Source: Burkholderiales bacterium (GTDB taxonomy: Bacteria > Pseudomonadota > Gammaproteobacteria > Burkholderiales > Usitatibacteraceae). From it: DNA of 7,380 bases. The translations under genes and the position numbers were made by a program. The stretch lies in assembly GCA_026786225.1 (NCBI GenBank), contig JAJAYN010000376.1:1-7380 (forward strand), written 5' to 3'. Shown piece after piece: positions 1 through 5,999 of the stretch (the first letter of the stretch is position 1; every line of letters begins with the position of its first letter). The notes under the pieces were generated by a model, which worked only from the letters and a program-made list of their open reading frames with translations, was not told where the DNA came from and ran no database searches.

Positions 1-206
1 GAGTACTCGTGGAGTACGCCGGCGATCTTCACTTCGGTGGGCGCGTAGCCAGGCATCGAAGAGAGCAAGATGCGACGAAGCGCGTTGCCGAGGGTGTGGC
101 CATAGCCACGCTCGAACGGCTCCATCACCACTTTGGCGTGTGCTGGCGAAATGTTTTGGACGTCGATGATGCGCGGCTTCAGAAAAGTCGTGGCATTGCT
201 TTGCAT
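1..206 (-). CDS. rpoA: DNA-directed RNA polymerase subunit alpha, N-terminal part (cut by window edge)
   Basis: The alpha subunit dimerises through its N-terminal domain to nucleate RNA polymerase assembly. Its C-terminal domain, not in this window, contacts UP elements and activators. Sixty-eight codons plus two bases are present: MQSNATTFLKPRIIDVQN, then HAKVVMEPFERGYGHTLGNA, then LRRILLSSMPGYAPTEVKIA and GVLHEYS. The block ERGYGHTLGNALRRILLSSMPG (32-53) is the core alpha dimer motif and includes Arg45, matching the E. coli arginine needed for assembly. AGAGG lies 9 bases before the ATG at 206. The gap from rpsD is 64 bases, the longest in the window, and holds a hairpin. In the usual order rplQ (L17) would follow rpoA beyond the left edge. 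Confidence 0.98.
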   Translation of the reverse strand, partial: MQSNATTFLKPRIIDVQNISPAHAKVVMEPFERGYGHTLGNALRRILLSSMPGYAPTEVKIAGVLHEY

Positions 207-231
207 TGACGAGTGCCTCTATAAAAAGTGA

Positions 232-260
232 AGACGCACCATGACGAGCATGGCGCGCCT
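232..260 (-). promoter_or_regulatory. Strong RNA hairpin between rpsD and rpoA
   Basis: On the minus-strand transcript, AGGCGCGCCATG (260-249) pairs with CATGGTGCGTCT (243-232) around the 5-base loop CTCGT, giving 12 continuous pairs of which two are G-U. The G-U pairs work only in the direction of the operon's transcription; on the other strand they are A-C mismatches. Four bases later comes a run of five T's (227-223). This resembles a weak intrinsic terminator or an RNA processing/stability element that could set rpoA expression relative to rpsD. The spacer before the short U run argues against efficient termination. The role is inferred; the pairing is seen directly. Confidence 0.5.
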
Positions 261-270
261 GAAAAACGAA

Positions 271-891
271 TTACTTGGAATACAGTTCGACGACGAGTTG
301 CTCGTTGATGTCGGCCGCAAATTCAGCGCGATCCGGCAGGGCTTTGAAGACGGCCGTGAATTTCTTCGCGTCCACTTCCACCCAGCTCGGGAATCCACTG
401 GATTCGGCAAGCTTCAGGGAATCCTGCACGCGCAACTGCTTCTGCGCTTTTTCCTTGAGAGCAACGACGTCGTTAGGCTTCAACAAATACGACGGAATAT
501 TGACCGCCTTGCCGTTGACCTGCACTGCGCAGTGCGAAACCAGCTGCCGCGCTTCGGCACGGGTAGAGCCGAAGCCCATGCGGTAGACCGCGTTGTCGAG
601 ACGCGACTCAAGCAGTTGCAACAGATTTTCACCGGTTGCGCCCTTACGACGCGCAGCCTCGGCGAAGTATGTGCGGAACTGACGCTCAAGCACACCGTAC
701 ATGCGACGAATCTTCTGCTTTTCGCGCAATTGCGTGCCGTATTCGGACACGCGGTTCTGCTTTGCACCGTGTTGTCCAGGGCGCGACTCAAGCTTGCACT
801 TTGAGTCGAGCGGACGACGGGCGCTTTTCAGGAAAAGATCGGTGCCCTCACGACGGGAGAGCTTGCATTTAGGACCAAGATAACGAGCCAC
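271..891 (-). CDS. rpsD: 30S ribosomal protein S4 (GTG start)
   Basis: S4 is a primary 16S rRNA binder that starts small-subunit body assembly. In E. coli it also represses the alpha operon and takes part in antitermination. The product is 206 residues, the same as E. coli. The start codon is GTG at 889-891, with AAGGAG 9 bases upstream, giving MARYLGPKCKLSRREGTDLF. Conserved blocks are RPGQHG at 37-42, YGTQLREKQKIRRMYGVLERQF at 51-72 and GENLLQLLESRLDNAVYRMG at 87-106. The S4 RNA-binding domain runs from about 97 to 157, and the end is EQLVVELYSK. Only Cys9 and Cys32 occur in the N-terminal domain, so it lacks the four-cysteine zinc site of other S4 types. Confidence 0.98.
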   Translation of the reverse strand: MARYLGPKCKLSRREGTDLFLKSARRPLDSKCKLESRPGQHGAKQNRVSEYGTQLREKQKIRRMYGVLERQFRTYFAEAARRKGATGENLLQLLESRLDNAVYRMGFGSTRAEARQLVSHCAVQVNGKAVNIPSYLLKPNDVVALKEKAQKQLRVQDSLKLAESSGFPSWVEVDAKKFTAVFKALPDRAEFAADINEQLVVELYSK

Positions 892-910
892 GTTTTATTC
901 TCCTTGGCGA

Positions 911-1306
911 TTACATGCGGCGACGCTTGGGTGGGCGGCAACCATTGTGTGGTACCGGCGTCACGTCAGCGATCGACAAAATTTTAATTCCCAGCGCGTT
1001 CAACGCACGGACGGCAGATTCGCGTCCCGGCCCCGGGCCTTTGATGCGTACCTCAAGGTTCTTGATACCACATTCCTGCGCAGCTTTGCCGGCAGACTCT
1101 GCAGCAACCTGTGCGGCAAAGGGTGTGGACTTGCGTGAGCCCTTGAAACCAGCGCCACCCGATGTCGCCCACGACAAGGCATTGCCTGAGCGGTCGGTGA
1201 TGGTGATGATCGTGTTGTTGAACGACGCGTGAATGTGCGCGATGCCTTCCGACACATTCTTTTTTACTTTCTTGCGTACGCGTGTTGCAGCGGTTGGTTT
1301 TACCAT
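911..1306 (-). CDS. rpsK: 30S ribosomal protein S11
   Basis: S11 is on the platform of the small subunit and lines the mRNA exit channel with S7 and S18. The product is 131 residues (E. coli 129). The N-terminal lysine/arginine-rich extension (1-17) is followed by GIAHIHASFNNTIITITDRSGNALSWATSG at 21-50 (given here as the conserved core), GFKGSRKSTPFAAQ at 53-66, and the signature VTPVPHNGCRPPKRRR at 115-130. Asn121 in the HNG motif matches the E. coli asparagine (119) known to convert to isoaspartate. AAGGA lies 7 bases before the ATG at 1306. Spacing is 23 bases from rpsM and 19 to rpsD. Confidence 0.98.
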   Translation of the reverse strand: MVKPTAATRVRKKVKKNVSEGIAHIHASFNNTIITITDRSGNALSWATSGGAGFKGSRKSTPFAAQVAAESAGKAAQECGIKNLEVRIKGPGPGRESAVRALNALGIKILSIADVTPVPHNGCRPPKRRRM

Positions 1307-1329
1307 GCTGATTCCTTCACTCTAAACTT

Positions 1330-1692
1330 TTATTTCGCCAAACGAATGGCTTTGCGCGGGCCCTTGCGGGTACGAGCATTGGTGCGTGTACGTTGACCCC
1401 GCACAGGCAGGCCTTTGCGATGACGCGTGCCGCGGTAGCAGCCCAGATCCATCAAACGCTTGATACTCATGGAGATCTCGCGACGAAGATCGCCTTCCAC
1501 CGTGAACTTTGCGATTTGTTCGCGCAGTTTGTCCATGTCGCCATCAGTCAGATCTTTGACCTTCGCTGATCTGCTCACGCCTGCAGCCGTGCAGATTTTC
1601 TGCGCGCTGGTACGGCCAATACCGTAAATCGCAGTCAACGCGATTTCCGTGTGTTGATGATTGGGAATGTTTACGCCAGCAATACGTGCCAT
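1330..1692 (-). CDS. rpsM: 30S ribosomal protein S13
   Basis: S13 is in the head of the small subunit, contacts S19 and P-site tRNA, and forms bridges to L5. The frame is 120 residues (E. coli 118). It starts MARIAGVNIP, contains the helix-turn-helix-like motif AIYGIGRTSAQKIC at 21-34 and VKDLTDGDMDKLRE at 45-58, and ends with the basic tail signature KGLPVRGQRTRTNARTRKG at 93-111. In E. coli the alpha operon promoter and the S4-responsive pseudoknot lie before this gene. Here only 21 bases separate it from rpmJ, with AGAGG as the binding site, so there is no room for such a leader outside coding sequence. Read-through from the spc genes is likely. Confidence 0.98.
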   Translation of the reverse strand: MARIAGVNIPNHQHTEIALTAIYGIGRTSAQKICTAAGVSRSAKVKDLTDGDMDKLREQIAKFTVEGDLRREISMSIKRLMDLGCYRGTRHRKGLPVRGQRTRTNARTRKGPRKAIRLAK

Positions 1693-1713
1693 GTTATTTC
1701 TGCCTCTTAACCG

Positions 1714-1827
1714 TTAACCTTGGCGCTGCTTATGGCGCGGCTCGATACAAATCACGCGCAACACGCCCTTACGCCGCACCAGCTTGCAGTGACGACAGAT
1801 TTTTTTTACCGATGCTTGAACTCGCAT
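1714..1827 (-). CDS. rpmJ: 50S ribosomal protein L36 (zinc-ribbon form)
   Basis: L36 is the smallest large-subunit protein and helps fold 23S rRNA near the L7/L12 stalk base. The gene is only 37 codons plus stop. Translation of the minus strand from the ATG at 1827 gives MRVQASVKKICRHCK, then LVRRKGVLRVIC and IEPRHKQRQG. It carries the metal-binding set Cys11, Cys14, Cys27 and His32, so it is the zinc-binding (C+) version. It is one residue shorter than E. coli L36 between Cys27 and the histidine. A good AGGAG lies 8 bases before the start. It sits between infA and rpsM, with 21 bases to rpsM. Confidence 0.97.
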   Translation of the reverse strand: MRVQASVKKICRHCKLVRRKGVLRVICIEPRHKQRQG

Positions 1828-1861
1828 TATCGTTACTCCTTATATTTCCACTTGTTTCCGC

Positions 1862-2080
1862 TTACTTGGCGCGGAAGGTAATTCTTGCTTTCGTTAAATC
1901 GTAGGGCGTCAGTTCCACTGTCACTTTGTCTCCAGGAAGGATACGGATGTAGTGCATTCGCATCTTTCCAGAAATATGACCCAAAACGATATGGCCGTTT
2001 TCCAACTTCACCCGGAACATTGCATTGGGAAGCGTTTCAACAATTTCCCCCTGCATCTGGATCATCTCTTCTTTCGCCAT
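1862..2080 (-). CDS. infA: Translation initiation factor IF-1
   Basis: IF-1 binds the A site of the 30S subunit and works with IF-2 and IF-3 in selecting the initiator tRNA. The product is 72 residues, the usual length, and forms a single OB (S1-like) fold: GEIVETLPNAMFRVKLENGH at 11-30, HISGKMRMHYIRILPGDKV at 35-53, and ELTPYDLTKARITFR at 56-70. It lies 19 bases after secY with GAGGGTGA before the ATG, and 34 bases before rpmJ. Placement inside the ribosomal cluster differs from E. coli, where infA is a separate locus, and fits Betaproteobacteria. Members of that class often carry a second infA elsewhere, which this window cannot show. Confidence 0.98.
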   Translation of the reverse strand: MAKEEMIQMQGEIVETLPNAMFRVKLENGHIVLGHISGKMRMHYIRILPGDKVTVELTPYDLTKARITFRAK

Positions 2081-2099
2081 TCACCCTCGTTAGCTGTAC

Positions 2100-3419
2100 T
2101 TAGCGAACCGGAAAACCGGATCCCTTGAAATTGGCTTTTTTCAGCAGACTTTCATACTGGTGGGACATCATGTAGGCCTGCAACTGCGCCATAAAGTCCA
2201 TGGTCGTCACGACAATAATCAGAAGAGACGTGCCGCCAAAATAAAACGGTACGTTGTATTGCATGTGCAAGAACTCGGGTAACAAGCAAACCAGCGTGAT
2301 GTAAACCGCGCCAACCAAAGTCAAACGCATCAGAATCTTGTCTATGTATCGAGCGGTCTGCTCACCTGGACGGATGCCAGGAACAAAAGCACCGCTCTTC
2401 TTCAGGTTATCAGCCGTTTCCTTCGAGTTGAAAACCAGAGCCGTGTAAAAAAAGCAGAAAAAGACAATTGCCGCCGCATACAAAATTGTATATAACGGCT
2501 GCCCCGGTGCAAGCGCAGCACCGACATCTTTAAGCCACACCATGCTTTCACTTTGGCTGAACCAGCTCGCTGCTGTCGCCGGAAACAGAATGATGGACGA
2601 CGCAAAGATGGGCGGGATCACACCAGACATATTCAATTTGAGTGGCAGATGGGAAGACTGTCCACCGTACAACTTGTTGCCAACCTGGCGTTTTGCGTAG
2701 TTAACCAGGATCTTGCGTTGGCCTCGCTCGACAAACACAACAAACATCGTGACTGCAACAACAAGCGCCACGATAAACAAAACTGCCGGTATAGACATGG
2801 CCCCGGTGCGAGCTAGTTCGAGCGTACCGCCAATCGCAGAAGGCAAGCCGGCCACGATGCCCGCAAAAATAATAAGCGAGATGCCGTTACCTACGCCGCG
2901 TTCGGTAATCTGTTCGCCCAACCACATCAGAAACATCGTGCCGGTCAGTAGCGTAATAACCGTTGTGAAGCGAAATGCCATGCCTGGATCAATCACCAGG
3001 CCCTGCTGGGATTCCAGCGCAATCGAAATGCCAACACCTTGGAACAGAGCCAATGCAACGGTTCCATAGCGCGTGTACTGCGTAATTTTGCGACGACCGG
3101 CCTCGCCCTCTTTCTTCAGCGCTTCCAATGGTGCGTACACCACGGTCAGCAATTGCATGATGATTGATGAAGAGATGTAGGGCATGATGCCAAGCGCGAA
3201 CACTGAGAAACGCGACAATGCACCGCCGGAGAACATGTTGAACATGCCCAAAATACCGCCGGACTGCTGCTCAAACAGTTTTGCAAGCGTAGCGGGGTCA
3301 ATTCCCGGCACCGGCACATGTGTGCCAATGCGGAAAACAATAAGCGCCAACACCAGAAACACCAAACGGCGTTTCAGGTCGCTCATCTTGCCGACTGCTG
3401 CTAAAGGGTTTGAAGCCAA
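2100..3419 (-). CDS. secY: Protein translocase subunit SecY (TTG start)
   Basis: SecY is the channel subunit of the SecYEG translocon in the inner membrane, moving unfolded proteins with SecA or the ribosome. The 439-residue product (E. coli 443) shows ten hydrophobic segments at about 18-36, 72-96, 116-136, 151-171, 180-199, 210-231, 268-288, 307-330, 365-384 and 393-412. Family signatures are present: the plug region GGILGMFNMFSGGALSRF (54-71), GIMPYISSSIIMQLL (77-91), and LGEQITERGVGNGISL (167-182). The SecA/ribosome-binding loop FVPGIRPGEQTARYIDK (345-361) includes Arg350, matching E. coli Arg357. The start is TTG at 3417-3419, with AGGA 7 bases upstream, and the N-terminus MASNPLAAVGKMSDLKRR is SecY-like. 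The first internal ATG (3386) has no clear binding site and would remove this conserved lead. Confidence 0.97.
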   Translation of the reverse strand: MASNPLAAVGKMSDLKRRLVFLVLALIVFRIGTHVPVPGIDPATLAKLFEQQSGGILGMFNMFSGGALSRFSVFALGIMPYISSSIIMQLLTVVYAPLEALKKEGEAGRRKITQYTRYGTVALALFQGVGISIALESQQGLVIDPGMAFRFTTVITLLTGTMFLMWLGEQITERGVGNGISLIIFAGIVAGLPSAIGGTLELARTGAMSIPAVLFIVALVVAVTMFVVFVERGQRKILVNYAKRQVGNKLYGGQSSHLPLKLNMSGVIPPIFASSIILFPATAASWFSQSESMVWLKDVGAALAPGQPLYTILYAAAIVFFCFFYTALVFNSKETADNLKKSGAFVPGIRPGEQTARYIDKILMRLTLVGAVYITLVCLLPEFLHMQYNVPFYFGGTSLLIIVVTTMDFMAQLQAYMMSHQYESLLKKANFKGSGFPVR

Positions 3420-3426
3420 CGTTTGT

Positions 3427-3430
3427 TCCT
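3427..3430 (-). promoter_or_regulatory. Ribosome binding site for the TTG start of secY
   Basis: AGGA on the minus strand is followed by ACAAACG (7 bases) and then TTG at 3419-3417. It is the only good site near the secY N-terminus and supports the TTG start over the ATG 33 bases further in. Confidence 0.7.
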
Positions 3431-3444
3431 GTCTACTTTACAAC

Positions 3445-3891
3445 TTATGCTTTTGGCGAAACTTCGATGGAGCCACCAGCGGCCTCTATCGCGAGCTTTG
3501 CACCTTTGGTAACACCGATTCCGACCAGCGTGACCTTCTTTTCAATCTTGCCCGACAGAAATACCTTGGCACCCAACGCTTTGTGTGACACCACACCAGC
3601 TTGTTGCAACGCCGCCAAATCAATGGTGTCCACTGGCATCGCCGCGATTTCTGACAGGCGCACCTGAACGATGTCGTCACGAGTCAGCGAAATGAAGCCC
3701 CGCTTGGGGAGGCGACGCTGAAGCGGCATTTGGCCGCCTTCAAATCCCACTTTGTGAAAACCACCCGAACGCGACTTTTGGCCTTTATGACCACGACCAG
3801 CCGTTTTACCCAGGCCAGAGCCGATGCCGCGACCAACGCGACGGCGATTCTTGGTGGAGCCTTCTGCGGGCTTGATGTTATTGAGTTCCAT
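3445..3891 (-). CDS. rplO: 50S ribosomal protein L15
   Basis: L15 is a late-assembly large-subunit protein whose long extended N-terminal arm threads through 23S rRNA. The frame is 148 residues (E. coli 144). It starts MELNNIKPAEGS and carries the glycine- and lysine/arginine-rich arm at 16-47 (RRRVGRGIGSGLGKTAGRGH onward). FEGGQMPLQRRLPKRGF follows at 50-66, and the globular C-terminal domain ends with VTKGAKLAIEAAGGSIEV. Position directly before secY is the standard spc order. The gap to secY is 25 bases. Confidence 0.98.
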   Translation of the reverse strand: MELNNIKPAEGSTKNRRRVGRGIGSGLGKTAGRGHKGQKSRSGGFHKVGFEGGQMPLQRRLPKRGFISLTRDDIVQVRLSEIAAMPVDTIDLAALQQAGVVSHKALGAKVFLSGKIEKKVTLVGIGVTKGAKLAIEAAGGSIEVSPKA

Positions 3892-3933
3892 TGTGTTCTC
3901 GCTAATTTTCTTGGTATTACGCGACAGCCTGGC

Positions 3934-4125
3934 TTATGCTTCAGCTTCGACGCGGAGCAAATAACTTACTTTATTGATCATGCCGCGATTCGATGGCGTA
4001 TCAATAACAGTGACGGTTTGATGAGGCTTTTTCAAGCCCAGCCCGTGAACGCACGCTTTGTGCGCTTTCAGGCGACCGATGATGCTCTTTGTGAGCGTCA
4101 CAGTGACAGTCTTTTGGGTATTCAT
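3934..4125 (-). CDS. rpmD: 50S ribosomal protein L30
   Basis: L30 is a small 23S rRNA-binding protein of the large subunit, absent from some bacteria. The product is 63 residues (E. coli 59) with the typical pattern: KTVTVTLTKSIIGRLKAHKA at 5-24, HGLGLKKPHQTVTVIDTP at 27-44, and RGMINKVSYLLRV at 47-59. The ATG at 4125 has AGAGG 6 bases before it. If rpsE is read in its restored frame, an 18-base gap holding this binding site separates the two genes. The 4-base ATGA overlap with the broken rpsE frame is then an accident. The gap to rplO is 42 bases and shows only a weak binding site (GCGAG). Confidence 0.97.
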   Translation of the reverse strand: MNTQKTVTVTLTKSIIGRLKAHKACVHGLGLKKPHQTVTVIDTPSNRGMINKVSYLLRVEAEA

Positions 4126-4143
4126 GCTCTGCCTCTATATTCT

Positions 4144-4652
4144 TTACGCAAAAATTTCTTCAACAGTCTTGCCACGTTTGGCAGCAACTTCGGAGGGACG
4201 GCTGATTTGGGACAAAGCATCCAGCGTCGCACGTACCACGTTGTATGGATTGGTCGAACCGTGACACTTCGCTGAATGTTGGTAATTCCCATCACCTCAA
4301 ACACGGCGCGCATCGCACCGCCAGCCTTGATACCGGCACCTTCCGGCGCAGGCTGCATGAAAACCATGGTTCCGCCATGCTTGCCCATCACCTCGTGATG
4401 CAACGTACCGTTTTTAAGCGAAACTTTAACGAGTCTGCGGCGGGCCATTTCCATTGCCTTTTGCACCGCGACAGGCACTTCGCGAGACTTGCCCTTGCCC
4501 ATGCCGATGGAGCCATCGCCATCGCCAACCACGGTTAGTGCGGCGAATGCCAAGATCCGGCCACCCTTAACCACTTTGGTGACGCGATTCACCGAGATCA
4601 TTTTCTCGCGGAGGCCATCACCCTTGTCTTCATGCTGATCGTTTCTTGCCAT
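4144..4652 (-). CDS. rpsE: 30S ribosomal protein S5, frameshifted as read
   Basis: S5 lies at the back of the small subunit, contacts S4 and S8, and affects decoding accuracy and spectinomycin response. Residues 1-126 are normal: the N-terminal RNA-binding domain with VNRVTKVVKGGR (21-32), VVGDGDG (41-47) and MGKGKSREVPVAVQKAM (51-67), then MQPAPEGAGIKAGGAMRAVFEV (99-120). After Ile126 the open frame turns to 50 unrelated residues and ends at a TGA at 4122-4124, overlapping rpmD. In the frame one base over, the expected C-terminus is complete: AKCHGSTNPYNVVRATLDAL, then ISRPSEVAAKRGKTVEEIFA, ending at TAA 4144-4146. Restoring one base gives 169 residues (E. coli 167). The coordinates given are for that restored gene; the unbroken reading frame is 4122-4652 (176 residues). 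An error in the sequence is the likeliest cause. Confidence 0.93.
4271..4276 (-). other. Likely single-base deletion (frameshift point) in rpsE
   Basis: Reading the minus strand, codons AAC ATT (Asn-Ile126) are followed by CAGCGAAGTGTCACGG. The in-frame reading gives QRSVT, which does not fit S5. Adding one base gives either ATT TCA GCG AAG TGT (I-S-A-K-C) or ATT CAG GCG AAG TGT (I-Q-A-K-C). Both lead into HGSTNPYNVV, so the missing base is a T or a G and its exact place cannot be fixed. No slippery heptamer or long homopolymer is present that would suggest programmed frameshifting. Confidence 0.85.
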
Positions 4653-4667
4653 TTGTCGAATCCTTGA

Positions 4668-5024
4668 TTAAAACGTGAGGCCGGCTTCACGCGCGGCATC
4701 AGCCAAACCCTTGAAACGGCCTTGATAAGCAAAACCGGAACGGTCAAACGCGACGGCGGTAACGCCAGCGGCTTTTGCGCGCTCAGCAATACGCTTGCCG
4801 ACGACACCCGCCGCTTCTTTGCTGGCGCCGTTTTTGACTTGACCGCGCACTTCTTTTTCCACCGTTGACGCAGCAGCCAGCACTTTCGCTCCTGACGCGT
4901 CGATGATCTGCGCGTAAATATGCGTATTTGTCCGATGCACGGTCATGCGAACTGCTTTGAGACGGGCGATCGTGCCACGGGTTTTCGCGGCACGGCGCAG
5001 ACGGGATATTTTTTTGTCGATCAT
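4668..5024 (-). CDS. rplR: 50S ribosomal protein L18
   Basis: L18 binds 5S rRNA and, with L5, brings it into the central protuberance. The product is 118 residues (E. coli 117). It has the basic N-terminus KKISRLRRAAKTR, then RTNTHIYAQIID at 31-42 and the middle block ASTVEKEVRG at 52-61. The conserved end contains FDRSGFAYQGR and LADAAREAGL. The ATG at 5024 follows the rplF stop by 11 bases, with GCGAGG as the binding site. It is followed 15 bases later by rpsE, with AAGGA ahead of that start. Nothing unusual. Confidence 0.97.
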   Translation of the reverse strand: MIDKKISRLRRAAKTRGTIARLKAVRMTVHRTNTHIYAQIIDASGAKVLAAASTVEKEVRGQVKNGASKEAAGVVGKRIAERAKAAGVTAVAFDRSGFAYQGRFKGLADAAREAGLTF

Positions 5025-5035
5025 GATGGCCTCGC

Positions 5036-5569
5036 TTACTTCTTCTTGGTCTCTTTGAGGGTGATCTTCTCGTCAGAGTAACGTACGCCTTTGCCTTTGT
5101 AGGGCTCAGGAGGACGATAGCTGCGGACGATGGCGGCGACCTGGCCGACCTTCTGCTTGTCGATACCCTTGATCAAAATTTCGGTCGGAACTGGCGTCTC
5201 ACATTTGACACCTTCGGGCATGGCATGCACGACCGGGTGAGAAAAACCCAGGGTGAGATTCAAATTTGCGCCTGCGGCCGCGGCTTTGTAACCTACGCCG
5301 ACCAGCAACAGTTTCTTCTCGAACCCTTTTTCAACGCCGATGACCATATTGGCGATCAGCGCACGCATGGTGCCAGACATTGCGTTGGACTGCTGTGAGC
5401 TGCTAGCCGCTTCGAGAACGATTTTGTTGCCATCTTGCTTGATGACAACATCACTGGAAGCCGCTTGCTTCAAGGTTCCGAGGGGCCCCTTGACGGTAAT
5501 CTCGTTGGCAGCGAACGTCACTTCGACCTTTGCTGGCAGGGTAATTGGGAGTTTGCCTACACGTGACAT
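5036..5569 (-). CDS. rplF: 50S ribosomal protein L6
   Basis: L6 binds 23S rRNA near the sarcin-ricin loop at the base of the L7/L12 stalk, where elongation factors dock. I take the start at the ATG at 5569, giving MSRVGKLPITLPAKVEV, because an exact AGGAGG sits 5 bases upstream. This gives 177 residues, identical in length to E. coli L6. A longer reading from 5614 adds 15 unconserved residues inside rpsH and is not supported. The two repeated L6 folds cover about residues 1-80 and 81-177. The second contains LLLVGVGYKA at 87-96, LGFSHPV at 107-113 and the signature RSYRPPEPYKGKGVRY at 149-164. The lysine-rich tail KETKKK is typical. Confidence 0.98.
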   Translation of the reverse strand: MSRVGKLPITLPAKVEVTFAANEITVKGPLGTLKQAASSDVVIKQDGNKIVLEAASSSQQSNAMSGTMRALIANMVIGVEKGFEKKLLLVGVGYKAAAAGANLNLTLGFSHPVVHAMPEGVKCETPVPTEILIKGIDKQKVGQVAAIVRSYRPPEPYKGKGVRYSDEKITLKETKKK

Positions 5570-5574
5570 GTCGG

Positions 5575-5580
5575 CCTCCT
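5575..5580 (-). promoter_or_regulatory. Ribosome binding site that fixes the rplF start
   Basis: The exact consensus AGGAGG on the minus strand lies 5 bases before the ATG at 5569 and shares its first base with the end of the rpsH TAA stop (TAAGGAGG). It decides for the short L6 start over the in-frame ATG at 5614 and suggests that ribosomes ending rpsH reinitiate on rplF. Confidence 0.85.
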
Positions 5581-5975
5581 TAGACCACGATGCAGAGCAC
5601 TTCACCACCGACACCGGTAGCGCGCGCTTTGCGATCAGTCATCACACCTTGGGAAGTAGACACAATGGCCACACCCAACCCGTTCATGACGGGTTTAATA
5701 TCTTCGCGGCCGCGGTAGACGCGAAGACCAGGGCGCGAAATGCGCTCGATCTTCTCGATAACCGGCTTGCCAGCGTAGTACTTTAGGCTCACGTTTAATT
5801 CGTTTTTACCTTCGATGGTGCGAATGGCGAAGTCTTCAATATAACCTTCGTCCTTCAACACTTTGGCGATCGCCGTCTTCACTTTCGAAGAAGGCATCGT
5901 CACATCAACTTTTTCCGACTGCTGCGCATTGCGAATGCGAGTCAGCATATCGGCGATTGGATCACTCATGCTCAT
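5580..5975 (-). CDS. rpsH: 30S ribosomal protein S8
   Basis: S8 is a primary 16S rRNA binder in the central domain, needed for platform assembly. In E. coli it is also the autogenous repressor of the spc operon. The frame is 131 residues (E. coli 130) and opens MSMSDPIADMLTRIRNAQ. The C-terminal RNA-binding signature is at about residues 99-126 (GLGVAIVSTSQGVMTDRKAR, then GVGGE). The start at 5975 has GGAG 7 bases upstream, which favours it over the second in-frame ATG at 5969. The stop TAA (5580-5582) overlaps the rplF ribosome binding site. Confidence 0.98.
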   Translation of the reverse strand: MSMSDPIADMLTRIRNAQQSEKVDVTMPSSKVKTAIAKVLKDEGYIEDFAIRTIEGKNELNVSLKYYAGKPVIEKIERISRPGLRVYRGREDIKPVMNGLGVAIVSTSQGVMTDRKARATGVGGEVLCIVV

Positions 5976-5999
5976 AATATGTCTCCGTTTGCGTGAGGA

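Noticed and set aside
241..804. Long plus-strand open frame of 187 codons opposite rpsD
   Set aside because: It is fully antisense to an unmistakable S4 gene, resembles no protein I recognise, and such frames are common opposite well-biased ribosomal genes.
4122..4125. ATGA overlap between rpsE and rpmD as evidence of coupling
   Set aside because: It exists only because the rpsE frame is shifted; the proper stop is TAA at 4144-4146, with an 18-base gap.
3730..4275. Plus-strand open frame of 181 codons across rplO, rpmD and rpsE
   Set aside because: It runs antisense across three conserved genes and their gaps, has no clear binding site, and its protein shows no recognisable domain.
5570..5614. 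Fifteen-residue N-terminal extension of L6 from an upstream ATG
   Set aside because: The extension overlaps the end of rpsH and is not L6-like; the exact AGGAGG before 5569 and the 177-residue family length support the shorter start.
5340..5786. Plus-strand open frame of 148 codons opposite rplF and rpsH
   Set aside because: Antisense shadow of two certain genes, with no family resemblance.
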